A stretch of DNA of 24,903 nucleotides, from NCBI GenBank assembly GCA_959026535.1, contig CAUFMB010000033.1, forward strand, positions 1 to 24,903, given 5' to 3'. A program made the translations under genes and the position numbers. Positions 14,935-21,884 of the stretch are shown here, in pieces. The notes under the pieces were generated by a model. The model did not search any database and was not told the DNA's origin. It worked only from the letters and a program-made list of their open reading frames with translations. Source of the stretch: an uncultured Collinsella sp. GTDB lineage: Bacteria > Actinomycetota > Coriobacteriia > Coriobacteriales > Coriobacteriaceae. How positions within the stretch are numbered: position 1 is the stretch's first letter; each line of letters opens with the position of its first letter.

Positions 14935-15070
14935 AGCTTTTAAGCTTCGCGACGGAAAACGCAGATGAAACGAACCATATACCGTTGCTTTGGGGCATAG
15001 CCCCGCTTCATCTTCTCTCGCGCAGCCAACTGAATGATGCGATTTGGGTGCTGGAAGATGGGGAGAGCTC

Positions 15071-16471
15071 ATGGCTTCTTCTGATGCAACACAACGAGCA
15101 GTCCTTGCCGGACTTTCGTGCGGGATCGGCCTTGCCGCTCCCGTGGTTATGTATGCCGCGACGCTGCCGTTTTCGTCGGTGAACGAGACGGTCGTGGCGG
15201 GTGCGGTTCCCTTCGCCGTGGGCGCGGTGGCGGGCGTGGGTATCTATGCCGCCTCGCTGGGTATCTCCGAGTATCGTGCGCAGCGTGAAGAGCGTCTGTT
15301 CCAGCCCGATGCCATGGGCGGTGCCGCCAATCTCAATCAGCATCAAAGCGAGTTCAAGACCGCCTCGATTCCAGCTCAGCAGCAGGATGCGACTCCTTAC
15401 GCTGCGGCTTCTGCTTCTCAGGCTCAGGCGGAGCAGTCTACCTCGGCATTCCTTTCCGGCCTGACCGGTGCGTTCCAGCGCCGTCATGCCGATGATGGTG
15501 TCCCTACCATCGCTCGAGCCGCAGATGCTATGGACGAGGACGAGGCTTGGTCTATGATCGACAGCATGCTCGACGACGATTCGCCGGTGAGCTGCGACCC
15601 TGCACACTCGCGCGACGTCTATCAAGTCGCCATCGACGAGCTCACCAACGGCGGGCAGACCGGCTCCTTCAATCGCGACGACATCGCCGCCGCGGCACGC
15701 GCCGTGTCTGGTTCCCAGGCCGCCCCTGCGGGCAGCACGGCGGCTTTCGTGGCACTCGTTGCCAACGCGGCAGCCAATAACGCCTACAACGCTACCTCGG
15801 CGGACGCGAACGCTTCTGCCGACAATTCGTACGTTGATGAAGCCATGACTGCGGACGAGGAGGCCGTTGCCGCCCGCCGTGCCGCCGAAAGCTCGCTTTG
15901 GGGCGCTCCTGCCCAGCAGCAGGCGGCTGAGGCTGCGCCGTACAATGCAAACCTCGCCAGCATGCCTATCATCTCCGGTGCCGCGGACATCGATCTCGAT
16001 GACCTCGATGAGCCTGCAGCCATCACCGCATCGATTGATGCCCAAGATCGCATCGACACCGGCGACCTTCCGGACGCCTCGCTCGAGGTTGATGTTCCCA
16101 TGGCCGATTACTCGGGCCACGAGGACATGTGGGCCGCCGCCACCGCGATTCTGGATGAGATTGACGAGCCCGCTCCTGTTGCAGCGCCCGCTCCCGTCGC
16201 TGCCCCTCAGCCTGCTGCCCCCGCCTATGTCGGCCGTCACAGCGCTGTGTTCCCCGAGGATACCGCCCGTATCTCGCGCGAGAGCATCGAGCGGGCCGAG
16301 GCTATTGCCGCCGGCATTATGGAAAACCGTCGTCACGAGCGCGTCAATCAGATCCTCGAGGAAGAGATCGAGCGCCTGCAGTCCTCTACCGCCAAGCGTA
16401 CGGGCCGTGCCTATCTGAGCGTTATCGAGGGCGGTACCGCCAGCTTCGCGCCGCTCCGCGCGGAGGCATAA
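15071..16471 (+). CDS. Hypothetical membrane-anchored protein with long disordered tail
   Basis: I do not recognise a family for this 466-residue protein. Two hydrophobic segments (about 10-32 and 38-63) form an N-terminal membrane hairpin. The remaining 400 residues are acidic and rich in Ala, Asp, Glu and Pro, with a PAPVAAP-type repeat around 375-390 and little predicted order. Near the C-terminus a charged helix (about 415-445, with ERAEAIAAGIMENRRHERV) is followed by a short conserved-looking end (RAYLSVIEGGTASF). The start MASSDATQR is chosen for GGGGAG about 6 bases upstream. Only 7 bases separate it from the VanZ-like gene, so the two are probably co-transcribed. A scaffold role at the membrane is possible but is a guess. 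Confidence 0.75.
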   Translation: MASSDATQRAVLAGLSCGIGLAAPVVMYAATLPFSSVNETVVAGAVPFAVGAVAGVGIYAASLGISEYRAQREERLFQPDAMGGAANLNQHQSEFKTASIPAQQQDATPYAAASASQAQAEQSTSAFLSGLTGAFQRRHADDGVPTIARAADAMDEDEAWSMIDSMLDDDSPVSCDPAHSRDVYQVAIDELTNGGQTGSFNRDDIAAAARAVSGSQAAPAGSTAAFVALVANAAANNAYNATSADANASADNSYVDEAMTADEEAVAARRAAESSLWGAPAQQQAAEAAPYNANLASMPIISGAADIDLDDLDEPAAITASIDAQDRIDTGDLPDASLEVDVPMADYSGHEDMWAAATAILDEIDEPAPVAAPAPVAAPQPAAPAYVGRHSAVFPEDTARISRESIERAEAIAAGIMENRRHERVNQILEEEIERLQSSTAKRTGRAYLSVIEGGTASFAPLRAEA

Positions 16472-16478
16472 CTTCTGC

Positions 16479-16928
16479 ATGGTTAAGATCAATCGAAAAT
16501 GGGCGGTTGTTACCTGCCTGATGGCGCTCTTGATCTGGGGCAATTCGCTGGTTCCCGGCTCGGGGTCGGGCTCGCTGAGCCTAACGGTCATGGAAGCTAT
16601 CCGCTGTTTCCTGCACGGCGTGGGACTTCCATATGAATGGGTGACCAACTTTGTTGTTCGCAAGTGCGCGCATTTTACCGAGTATATGGTGCTCGGCATT
16701 CTGGCAACGCACGCCTTTGATTTTGAGGGCCGGCGCACCTTTGACGTGCTGCTGCCCACGGCGGTGTTCCTGCTGCTGATTCCCTCGATCGACGAGACGA
16801 TTCAGCTCTTTGTGCCGGGACGCGCCGGCATGATCACCGATGTGATGATCGACTGCTGTGGAGCGGCAACGGGCGTTGTGCTCCGATATCTCTTACGGTC
16901 GCTGATGTACGCCAAAAAGGCCGCCTAG
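16479..16928 (+). CDS. VanZ-like family membrane protein
   Basis: This 149-residue protein has the VanZ-like pattern. It starts with a membrane helix (about 9-27), then RKCAHFTEYMVLG (61-73), a second pair of hydrophobic stretches, and IDETIQLFVPGRAGMITDV (about 104-122) ending in a Gly-rich helix. VanZ proteins are small polytopic membrane proteins; the founding member raises teicoplanin resistance, but most relatives have no known function and are not tied to resistance. The start MVKINRKW follows the upstream gene by 7 bases, which indicates a two-gene operon. The stop codon lies inside the left arm of the terminator hairpin. Confidence 0.88.
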   Translation: MVKINRKWAVVTCLMALLIWGNSLVPGSGSGSLSLTVMEAIRCFLHGVGLPYEWVTNFVVRKCAHFTEYMVLGILATHAFDFEGRRTFDVLLPTAVFLLLIPSIDETIQLFVPGRAGMITDVMIDCCGAATGVVLRYLLRSLMYAKKAA

Positions 16929-16962
16929 GACGTATTGTTTGGTCCTAGGCGGCCTTTTTTAT
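16914..16962. terminator. Strong bidirectional terminator
   Basis: The 18-bp arms at 16914-16931 and 16942-16959 are perfectly complementary (AAAAAGGCCGCCTAGGAC and its complement). T-tracts flank both sides, so the hairpin can stop the VanZ-like operon from the left and the ROK gene from the right. It includes the TAG stop codon of the VanZ-like gene. Confidence 0.92.
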
Positions 16963-17042
16963 TTGAGGGCTTATATGGGGCGTGGTGGCGTCGTTCCGTA
17001 GGTTGGATTTGCCGAGCGCGCCACGCCCTGTGGGTGCGTCTG

Positions 17043-17933
17043 CTACTGAAGCGCCTGTGCGCCCAGGGCCAGGCAGCCCATGATGCCCTGCTTGCCCTCG
17101 AGGCTGTTGTTGACAATGTAGGTGTCGATATCGTTGACCTCGGGCGTGACGATGTAGCTGTTGAGCATCTCGGCACACTTTTTGCGCGCGAGCGGCACGA
17201 TGGGGGCGTGGTCGGCCACGCCGCCGCCGATGATGATCTTTTGCGGCGCGTAGCACAGCGTGTAGGTCATGAGCGCCTGTGCCAGATAGCCGGCGAGCAG
17301 GTCCATGGCCTCCGGGTCATCGGCCATGTCTCCGGCACTCTTGCCATTCCAGCGCTTTTTAATGCCGGGGCCTGCGATGAGGCCCTCGAGGCAGTTGTCG
17401 TGGAAGGGGCAGGCGCTATGCTCGCCGATGGTGTCGCGCGGGTCGCGCGTGACCAGGATATGGCCGGCCTCGGGATGCATCATGCCGTGTACGAGCTTGC
17501 CGCCCGATAGCACGCCGGCGCCCACGCCGGTGCCGATGGTCAGGTAGATCACGTCTGTGAGGCCCTGGGCGCAACCAAAGGTGACCTCGCCCAGGCAGGC
17601 GACGTTGACGTCGGTGTCGTAGCCGCAGGGAATATTGAGCTCGTTTTGAATGGTGCCCAGCAGATCGAAGTAGCGCCATGCCGTCTTGGGGGTCTCCAAG
17701 ATCTTGCCGTACTGGGGTGAGGCGGGGTTGACCGCGGTGGGGCCAAAGGCGCCGATTCCGAGCGCGGCGATGCCCTTGTTCGCAAACCACGCGTTGACGG
17801 CCTCAACGGTCTCCTGCGGGGTCGTGGTCGCGATCTGCTCACGTTCCAGGACCGTACCGTCTGCATAGCCCGTGGCGCAGACCATCTTGGTGCCGCCGGC
17901 CTCGAGCGCTCCGATAAGCTGCTGCTCTGCCAT
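17043..17933 (-). CDS. ROK-family sugar kinase, probable fructokinase
   Basis: The 296-residue protein is a ROK kinase closest in pattern to the Bacillus fructokinase type (GmuE/YdhR), which phosphorylates fructose with ATP in the cytoplasm. It has EAGGTK (11-16, phosphate binding), GIGAFGP (59-65), the catalytic Asp108 in GYDTDVNVA, TIGTGVGAG (132-140), and the zinc site formed by His158 (HPEAGH), Cys175, His178 and Cys181 in CPFHDNCLEG. IIIGGGV (about 232-238) closes the nucleotide pocket. The length is typical, and no DNA-binding domain is present, so it is not a ROK repressor. AGAGGAA precedes the ATG. Other hexoses, such as mannose, are possible substrates. It stands alone, with no transporter gene beside it. 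Confidence 0.9.
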   Translation of the reverse strand: MAEQQLIGALEAGGTKMVCATGYADGTVLEREQIATTTPQETVEAVNAWFANKGIAALGIGAFGPTAVNPASPQYGKILETPKTAWRYFDLLGTIQNELNIPCGYDTDVNVACLGEVTFGCAQGLTDVIYLTIGTGVGAGVLSGGKLVHGMMHPEAGHILVTRDPRDTIGEHSACPFHDNCLEGLIAGPGIKKRWNGKSAGDMADDPEAMDLLAGYLAQALMTYTLCYAPQKIIIGGGVADHAPIVPLARKKCAEMLNSYIVTPEVNDIDTYIVNNSLEGKQGIMGCLALGAQALQ

Positions 17934-17969
17934 AGTATTCCTCTCTGGGACGAGTTGCTCCGTGACTAA

Positions 17970-17998
17970 AGTATAGTGCGCTAAACCATTTAAGAAAG
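17970..17998 (-). promoter_or_regulatory. Possible promoter of the ROK kinase gene
   Basis: On the minus strand TATACT (complement of 17970-17975) is a good -10 box about 36 bases before the start codon. The -35 region 16-17 bases further up, CTTTCTT, matches poorly. Confidence 0.35.
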
Positions 17999-18004
17999 CG
18001 CTAT

Positions 18005-18043
18005 AAAAAGAAGCCCCGCAACTCGGCGGTGCGGGGCTTCTTT
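18005..18043 (-). terminator. Intrinsic terminator of the aminotransferase gene
   Basis: The arms AAAGAAGCCCCGCA (18007-18020) and its complement (18030-18043) form a 14-bp stem. On the minus strand it is followed by five T residues. It lies 25 bases after the aminotransferase stop codon. Confidence 0.88.
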
Positions 18044-18068
18044 GGTTGCTTTAGTTGCCGGGCCGTCC

Positions 18069-19250
18069 TTACCCGCGCGGCTTGATTTTATCACGTAGCG
18101 ATTTGAGGTTCTCCAGCGCCGCGTTGAGCGTCTCGTCACGCTTGGCAAAGTGGAAACGGATCAGATGGTTGACGGGCTCGCGGAAGAAGCTCGAGCCGGG
18201 CACAGCGCCCACGCCCACCTTTGAGGCCAGGTCCTCGCAGAACTCGAGGTCGCTGTCGTAGCCAAACTCCGAGATATCCATCATCACATAGTAGGCGCCC
18301 TGCGGCACGTTGTGCTCAAGACCGAGACTGTCGAGCCCCTGGCAGAACAGGTCGCGCTTGGCGGTATAGTGGTCAAGGACCTCATCGTAATAGCTGTCGT
18401 CGAAGTTGAGGGCGGTGACGACGGCTTCCTGCAGGGGAGCGGCGGCACCCACGGTGAGGAAGTCGTGGACCTTCTTGATGCGCTCGGTGATTTCGGCAGG
18501 GGCGATGGTGTACCCCAGGCGCCAGCCGGTGATGGAGTACGTCTTGGACAGCGAGCTGCAACTGATGGTTCGTTCGAACATGCCGGGCAGCGTGGCCATA
18601 TAGACGTGCTCGTGGGGCGCGTAGACGATGTGCTCGTATACCTCGTCGGTGATGCAGTAGGCGTCGTACTTTTTGCAGAGGTCGGCGATAAAGGTGAGCT
18701 CCTCGCGCGTAAAGACCTTGCCACAGGGGTTGGACGGGTTGCACAGGACGATCGCCTTGGGATCGTTGTCGCGGAAGGCCGCCTCAAGCACCTCACGGTC
18801 AAAGTCGAACGCAGGCGGGTTGAGCGGCACGTAGATGGGCTCGGCACCCGAAAGGATCGTGTCGGCGCCGTAGTTCTCATAGAACGGCGAGAAGATGACG
18901 ACCTTGTCGCCGGGGTTCGTGACCGTCATCATGGCGGCCATCATGGCCTCGGTGGAGCCGCAGGTGACTACGATATTCTCGTTGGGGTTCACCGGCATGC
19001 CCATAAAGTGCTCCTGTTTGGCGGCGAGCGCCTCGCGCATGGCCTGGGAGCCCCAGGTGATGGAGTACTGGTGATAGAGCGGCTTGGGGTCGCTGGCGAT
19101 GGCGCTGAGGCTATCGAGCAGCTGCGCCGGGGGATCGAAGTCGGGGAAGCCCTGCGAGAGATTGACAGCGCCGTACTTATTGGAGATGCGTGTCATGCGG
19201 CGGATGACCGAATCGGTAAATCTTGCCGTGCGGTTGGAGAGTTCTTTCAT
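18069..19250 (-). CDS. PLP-dependent class I/II aminotransferase
   Basis: This 393-residue fold-type I aminotransferase uses pyridoxal phosphate. Visible motifs are NLSQGFPDFDPP (30-41, typical of the kynurenine/methionine aminotransferase subgroup), CGSTEAM (97-103, phosphate binding), NPSNPCGKV (171-179), DEVYEHIVY (202-210), the PLP lysine Lys236 in SSLSKTYSITGWRLGY, and the carboxylate-binding Arg in HLIRFHFAK near the C-terminus. The subgroup acts on methionine, aromatic or aspartate-type amino acids; the exact substrate cannot be read from sequence. GAAAGGA precedes the ATG. It is monocistronic, with its own terminator. Confidence 0.92.
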   Translation of the reverse strand: MKELSNRTARFTDSVIRRMTRISNKYGAVNLSQGFPDFDPPAQLLDSLSAIASDPKPLYHQYSITWGSQAMREALAAKQEHFMGMPVNPNENIVVTCGSTEAMMAAMMTVTNPGDKVVIFSPFYENYGADTILSGAEPIYVPLNPPAFDFDREVLEAAFRDNDPKAIVLCNPSNPCGKVFTREELTFIADLCKKYDAYCITDEVYEHIVYAPHEHVYMATLPGMFERTISCSSLSKTYSITGWRLGYTIAPAEITERIKKVHDFLTVGAAAPLQEAVVTALNFDDSYYDEVLDHYTAKRDLFCQGLDSLGLEHNVPQGAYYVMMDISEFGYDSDLEFCEDLASKVGVGAVPGSSFFREPVNHLIRFHFAKRDETLNAALENLKSLRDKIKPRG

Positions 19251-19360
19251 GACGGTCCTTTCGAGGATTTGCAGTGGGGCAAGTTTACTCCTATGAAACC
19301 GGTGGGATTTGCTCGAAATGGTCTCGAAAAACTCTTTTCAAAATTCTTGAAAATTGGGGC

Positions 19361-19389
19361 TTGCATCGCGTGGCGTTCCTTGCAATAAT
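19361..19389 (+). promoter_or_regulatory. Promoter of the tRNA-His/tRNA-Lys cluster
   Basis: TTGCAT (19361-19366) is 17 bases before AATAAT (19384-19389), a five-of-six -10 match. tRNA-His begins 26 bases further on. Confidence 0.65.
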
Positions 19390-19415
19390 AGTCGAGCGCG
19401 AAGCGCACAGGACAC

Positions 19416-19493
19416 GGTGGGTGTAGCTCAGTTGGCTAGAGCGACGGGTTGTGGTCCCGTAGGTCGAGGGTTCGAGTCCCTTTACCCACCCCA
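19416..19493 (+). tRNA. tRNA-His (anticodon GTG)
   Basis: The acceptor GTGGGTG pairs with TACCCAC. The anticodon stem ACGGG/CCCGT encloses TTGTGGT with anticodon GTG. The extra 5' G (G-1, 19416) pairs with discriminator C73 (19490), the hallmark of tRNA-His. CCA is encoded at 19491-19493. Confidence 0.95.
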
Positions 19494-19515
19494 GTTCTTG
19501 CTTCGTGTTGATATC

Positions 19516-19591
19516 GGGTCGTTAGCTCAGTTGGTAGAGCAGGGGACTCTTAATCCCAAGGTCCAGGGTTCGACCCCCTGACGGCCCACCA
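19516..19591 (+). tRNA. tRNA-Lys (anticodon CTT), copy 1
   Basis: GGGTCGT pairs with ACGGCCC, the anticodon stem GGGGA/TCCCA (last pair weak) holds the loop CTCTTAA with anticodon CTT, and the T-arm is CAGGG/CCCTG. CCA is encoded (19589-19591). The body is identical to the copy at 19635-19707. Confidence 0.95.
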
Positions 19592-19604
19592 CACGATATC
19601 TCCT

Positions 19605-19633
19605 CTAAAGTCCGCCACAACGGACTTTAGCTT
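19605..19633 (+). terminator. Hairpin between the two tRNA-Lys genes
   Basis: CTAAAGTCCG (19605-19614) pairs perfectly with CGGACTTTAG (19621-19630). Only a short CTTT follows, so termination may be partial; it could instead be an RNA-processing hairpin in a joint transcript. Confidence 0.5.
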
Positions 19634-19634
19634 T

Positions 19635-19707
19635 GGGTCGTTAGCTCAGTTGGTAGAGCAGGGGACTCTTAATCCCAAGGTCCAGGGTTCGACCCCCTGA
19701 CGGCCCA
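19635..19707 (+). tRNA. tRNA-Lys (anticodon CTT), copy 2
   Basis: The 73-base tRNA body is identical to copy 1. Unlike copy 1, CCA is not encoded (CCC follows the discriminator A19707). It arose by recent duplication or is kept identical by gene conversion. Confidence 0.95.
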
Positions 19708-19720
19708 CCCAAAGATTGTT

Positions 19721-19751
19721 AAAGCGACTGGCTCAGGCTGGTCGCTTTTTT
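19721..19751 (+). terminator. Intrinsic terminator after tRNA-Lys copy 2
   Basis: AAAGCGAC (19721-19728) pairs with GTCGCTTT (19741-19748) and is followed by T residues. Confidence 0.8.
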
Positions 19752-19754
19752 GTT

Positions 19755-19790
19755 GACCTCGCATGGGGTCGAACCCGTCGGGGCGCGAAG
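19755..19790 (+). repeat. 36-bp direct repeat, copy 1
   Basis: These 36 bases, starting GACCTCGCATGGGG, recur without change at 19931-19966. Each copy follows a terminator, which itself follows a tRNA-Lys or tRNA-Lys fragment. The repeat contains GGGGTCGAACCC, the exact complement of the tRNA-Lys T-arm core. A hairpin-rich stretch follows (for example AAATGC-GTGA-GCATTT near 19797-19812). Confidence 0.88.
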
Positions 19791-19868
19791 CTGAGGAAAT
19801 GCGTGAGCATTTACCAGCGTAGCGCGCAAGGCGCCTTGGCGCCGCAGCGGTCGCCTGCAAAGCAGGCT

Positions 19869-19887
19869 GACCCCCTGACGGCCCACC
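19869..19887 (+). pseudogene. tRNA-Lys 3'-end fragment
   Basis: Nineteen bases, GACCCCCTGACGGCCCACC, are identical to the 3' ends of both tRNA-Lys genes (19572-19590 and 19691-19709). The rest of a tRNA is missing; a small hairpin GCCTGC-AAA-GCAGGC precedes it. It may be a decayed third tRNA copy, or an att-like remnant of integration into tRNA-Lys, although no integrase gene is present. Confidence 0.7.
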
Positions 19888-19897
19888 AAAGCAAGTT

Positions 19898-19930
19898 AAG
19901 ACGGTCAACGAAAGTTGGCCGTCTTTTTTT
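19898..19930 (+). terminator. Intrinsic terminator after the tRNA-Lys fragment
   Basis: AAGACGGTCAAC (19898-19909), a GAAA loop and GTTGGCCGTCTT (19914-19925) form a 12-bp stem with one G-U pair, followed by seven T residues. A strong terminator without an intact gene before it supports loss of a third tRNA. Confidence 0.85.
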
Positions 19931-19966
19931 GACCTCGCATGGGGTCGAACCCGTCGGGGCGCGAAG
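19931..19966 (+). repeat. 36-bp direct repeat, copy 2
   Basis: It is identical to 19755-19790, 176 bases downstream. A stable hairpin follows at 19981-20005 (CCGTG and TTCCC pairing with GGGAA and CACGG across one A-A mismatch). The rest of the gap up to 20101 shows no gene; AGCCCC near 20010 and GGGGCT near 20050 may pair as a weak 3' structure of the converging flavoprotein transcript. Confidence 0.88.
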
Positions 19967-20101
19967 TTGGGGAAACTGCACCGTGATTCCCTTAGGGAAA
20001 CACGGCTAAAGCCCCATAAACGTGCTCTCCTTATGAGAATTATGCTCACGGGGCTCGATGCATGTTGAGAAGTTGTGATCAAACTCAAAGTGAGAATCGA
20101 T

Positions 20102-21628
20102 TTAGTCTGCTCGATAGTGCGAACCTAAGCTTTCAGTTCGCTTGCGCATGGCTTTGACCATTTCCTGTGCTAGTCGAATCTGCGATTGCAGGCGGGCGAG
20201 GGCTGCGACTTCGCTGTCCTGGGCTTTCTGTGTGCTCAAGGTCGTTGTCTCCGTCTTCAAGCCCTCAAGCTCGTGTAGTGCCTCGGATAGGCCCGTCTCG
20301 GTTCGGTTGATCATGCAATAGGTGCTCATCGTGTGCTTAAGGCCGTGTGTCAGGCGTTCAGCATCTGTTGTGGCAATGCCGTAGTGGGGGAGGTCGATAT
20401 CCGCCTTCGGGGCCATCTCAGGTGCATTCTGCGCTGCAAGGGCTGCCGATGCGCCTGCGATGCGCCCGAACACGATGCCGTTGGCGCTTGACAAGCCACC
20501 GATGCGGTCGGCGCCGTGCATACCGCCTGTTGCCTCGCCGCAGGCGTAGAGGCCCTCAACACCCGTGTATGCGGTCTTATCGATCTTGATACCGCCGTTA
20601 GCGGCGTGGGCATACATCGCAACGCGCATCTCGTCAGTCGGGGCGATGCCGTGCTCGTCTTGCAGCCAGGTGGCAAAGGTCTGCACAAACTCTGGGATAT
20701 CCTCGCGGGGGAAGTCGTAGTGGAGTGCCAGGCCTTCGACACCTGCCTGATCGATGACGAGATCGATAGCGCGGGAGGCCAAGCGTGACGTGAAAGGACC
20801 ATATCCAGAGCGCTGCTCGAGCAGGTCGTCCAGCTTGTCGTCTGCAATATCTACCGGCTGGTCTACATGTACGTAGCGCCAGGTTTTCTCGTTGAAGACC
20901 AAGTTGCGCTTGGGCTCGATGAAGCCGGGCATCATCTGCATGAACTCTATATTAGTAAGTGTTGCGCCGTGCGCGAGTGCGATGGCCTGCGAGGAGCTGA
21001 GCACATCAGCCGACGTAAGGCTGCGCTCGAACAGGCCGCCTGTGCCACCGGCTGCGATGATCGTGGCCTTGGCAGCAAAGGGTACGATTCGATTTTCGGT
21101 GAGGTCGTAGAGCACGGTTCCGGTTACTCTGCCGTTCGTGTCTTTAACAAGGTCGATAAGCTCATGGCGGGGGAGCAGGCGAATGCCGAGCGACTCGATC
21201 CTGGTCGTCAGAGCGTCCTCAAGGGTCTTGCGGGTGAGGCCGCGCCACATGCGCGTCTTGTGGTCAAAGCAGGGGATAAACTGCTTTTGCTGAGCACTCT
21301 CGGCGCTTTGCGGACGCTGAAGCTCAACGCCCAGGTCTTGCTCGAGCCATTCTATTGCATGGGGAATGCCGTGGACAAACGTCTGGACAAGCTCGGGGTC
21401 GGCGACGCCGCCACCAACGGTCTGAATGGTGTCGATGAGGTCTTGTTCGTCGTCTTCGTTAACGGGTCCGATAAGCCCCAGGCCCCAGGTTCCGGGGAAG
21501 AAGCTCGATCCACTCATAGTCTTGCCGGCGCTTGCCACGGTGACGGTTGCGCCCGTGCGTGCCGCTTCGATGGCGGCGCAAAGGCCCGCAATGCCAGATC
21601 CAATTACCAGTACATCAGTCGATTCCAT
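20102..21628 (-). CDS. FAD-dependent oxidoreductase, fumarate reductase/NadB-type
   Basis: The 508-residue protein has the fold of succinate dehydrogenase/fumarate reductase flavoproteins and L-aspartate oxidase. It shows the FAD-binding GSGIAG (10-15), IIAAGGTGGLF (about 210-220), and GLYACGEATGGMHGADRIGG (about 359-378) with the conserved His-Gly-Ala near the flavin. The C-terminal 100 residues form the helical domain typical of NadB and SdhA. The usual substrate-loop motif (QFHPT type) is replaced by EFMQMMPGF, so the substrate cannot be assigned. No signal peptide, heme-binding or FMN domain is present, which suggests a soluble cytoplasmic enzyme. Coriobacteriia carry many such flavoproteins for respiring organic acceptors. 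The start MESTDVLVIG follows GAAAGGA. It is monocistronic, and no iron-sulfur or membrane subunit gene is adjacent. Confidence 0.88.
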   Translation of the reverse strand: MESTDVLVIGSGIAGLCAAIEAARTGATVTVASAGKTMSGSSFFPGTWGLGLIGPVNEDDEQDLIDTIQTVGGGVADPELVQTFVHGIPHAIEWLEQDLGVELQRPQSAESAQQKQFIPCFDHKTRMWRGLTRKTLEDALTTRIESLGIRLLPRHELIDLVKDTNGRVTGTVLYDLTENRIVPFAAKATIIAAGGTGGLFERSLTSADVLSSSQAIALAHGATLTNIEFMQMMPGFIEPKRNLVFNEKTWRYVHVDQPVDIADDKLDDLLEQRSGYGPFTSRLASRAIDLVIDQAGVEGLALHYDFPREDIPEFVQTFATWLQDEHGIAPTDEMRVAMYAHAANGGIKIDKTAYTGVEGLYACGEATGGMHGADRIGGLSSANGIVFGRIAGASAALAAQNAPEMAPKADIDLPHYGIATTDAERLTHGLKHTMSTYCMINRTETGLSEALHELEGLKTETTTLSTQKAQDSEVAALARLQSQIRLAQEMVKAMRKRTESLGSHYRAD

Positions 21629-21816
21629 CGGATTCCTTTCTCGTCCGGCGCATTGTCGCACGGGTGATCGGCAATGGGGCCGCAAAGACTCGGCAAATCG
21701 GTAAAGGGCAAATATGGCAGGTGGGCGTCATGGACGCTCGGACGCTCCATCTCTTCACATCTCGTATTTCGCCCCAGCTGATATACCGGCATTAGCTACC
21801 CTGCGCCAGCGCAAAC

Positions 21817-21849
21817 AAAAAGAGCCGCTACCTGGGTGGGTAGCGGCTC
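21817..21849 (-). terminator. Intrinsic terminator of the NifU-like/GGGtGRT operon
   Basis: GAGCCGCTACC (21822-21832) pairs perfectly with GGTAGCGGCTC (21839-21849). On the minus strand it is followed by five T residues. It lies about 35 bases after the stop codon of the GGGtGRT gene. Confidence 0.88.
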
Positions 21850-21884
21850 CAAAGCTCAACTATATGAGCATCGCGCGGGCGCGA

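Noticed and set aside
16479..16928. VanZ-like gene as evidence for glycopeptide resistance
   Set aside because: VanZ-like proteins are widespread without resistance, and none of vanA, vanH, vanX, vanR or vanS is present.
17043..17933. ROK gene as a transcriptional repressor
   Set aside because: There is no N-terminal helix-turn-helix; the protein starts directly with the kinase phosphate-binding motif.
19691..19887. Integrated prophage or genomic island at tRNA-Lys
   Set aside because: The direct repeat of the tRNA 3' end encloses only about 180 bases, with no integrase or cargo; kept only as a possible scar.
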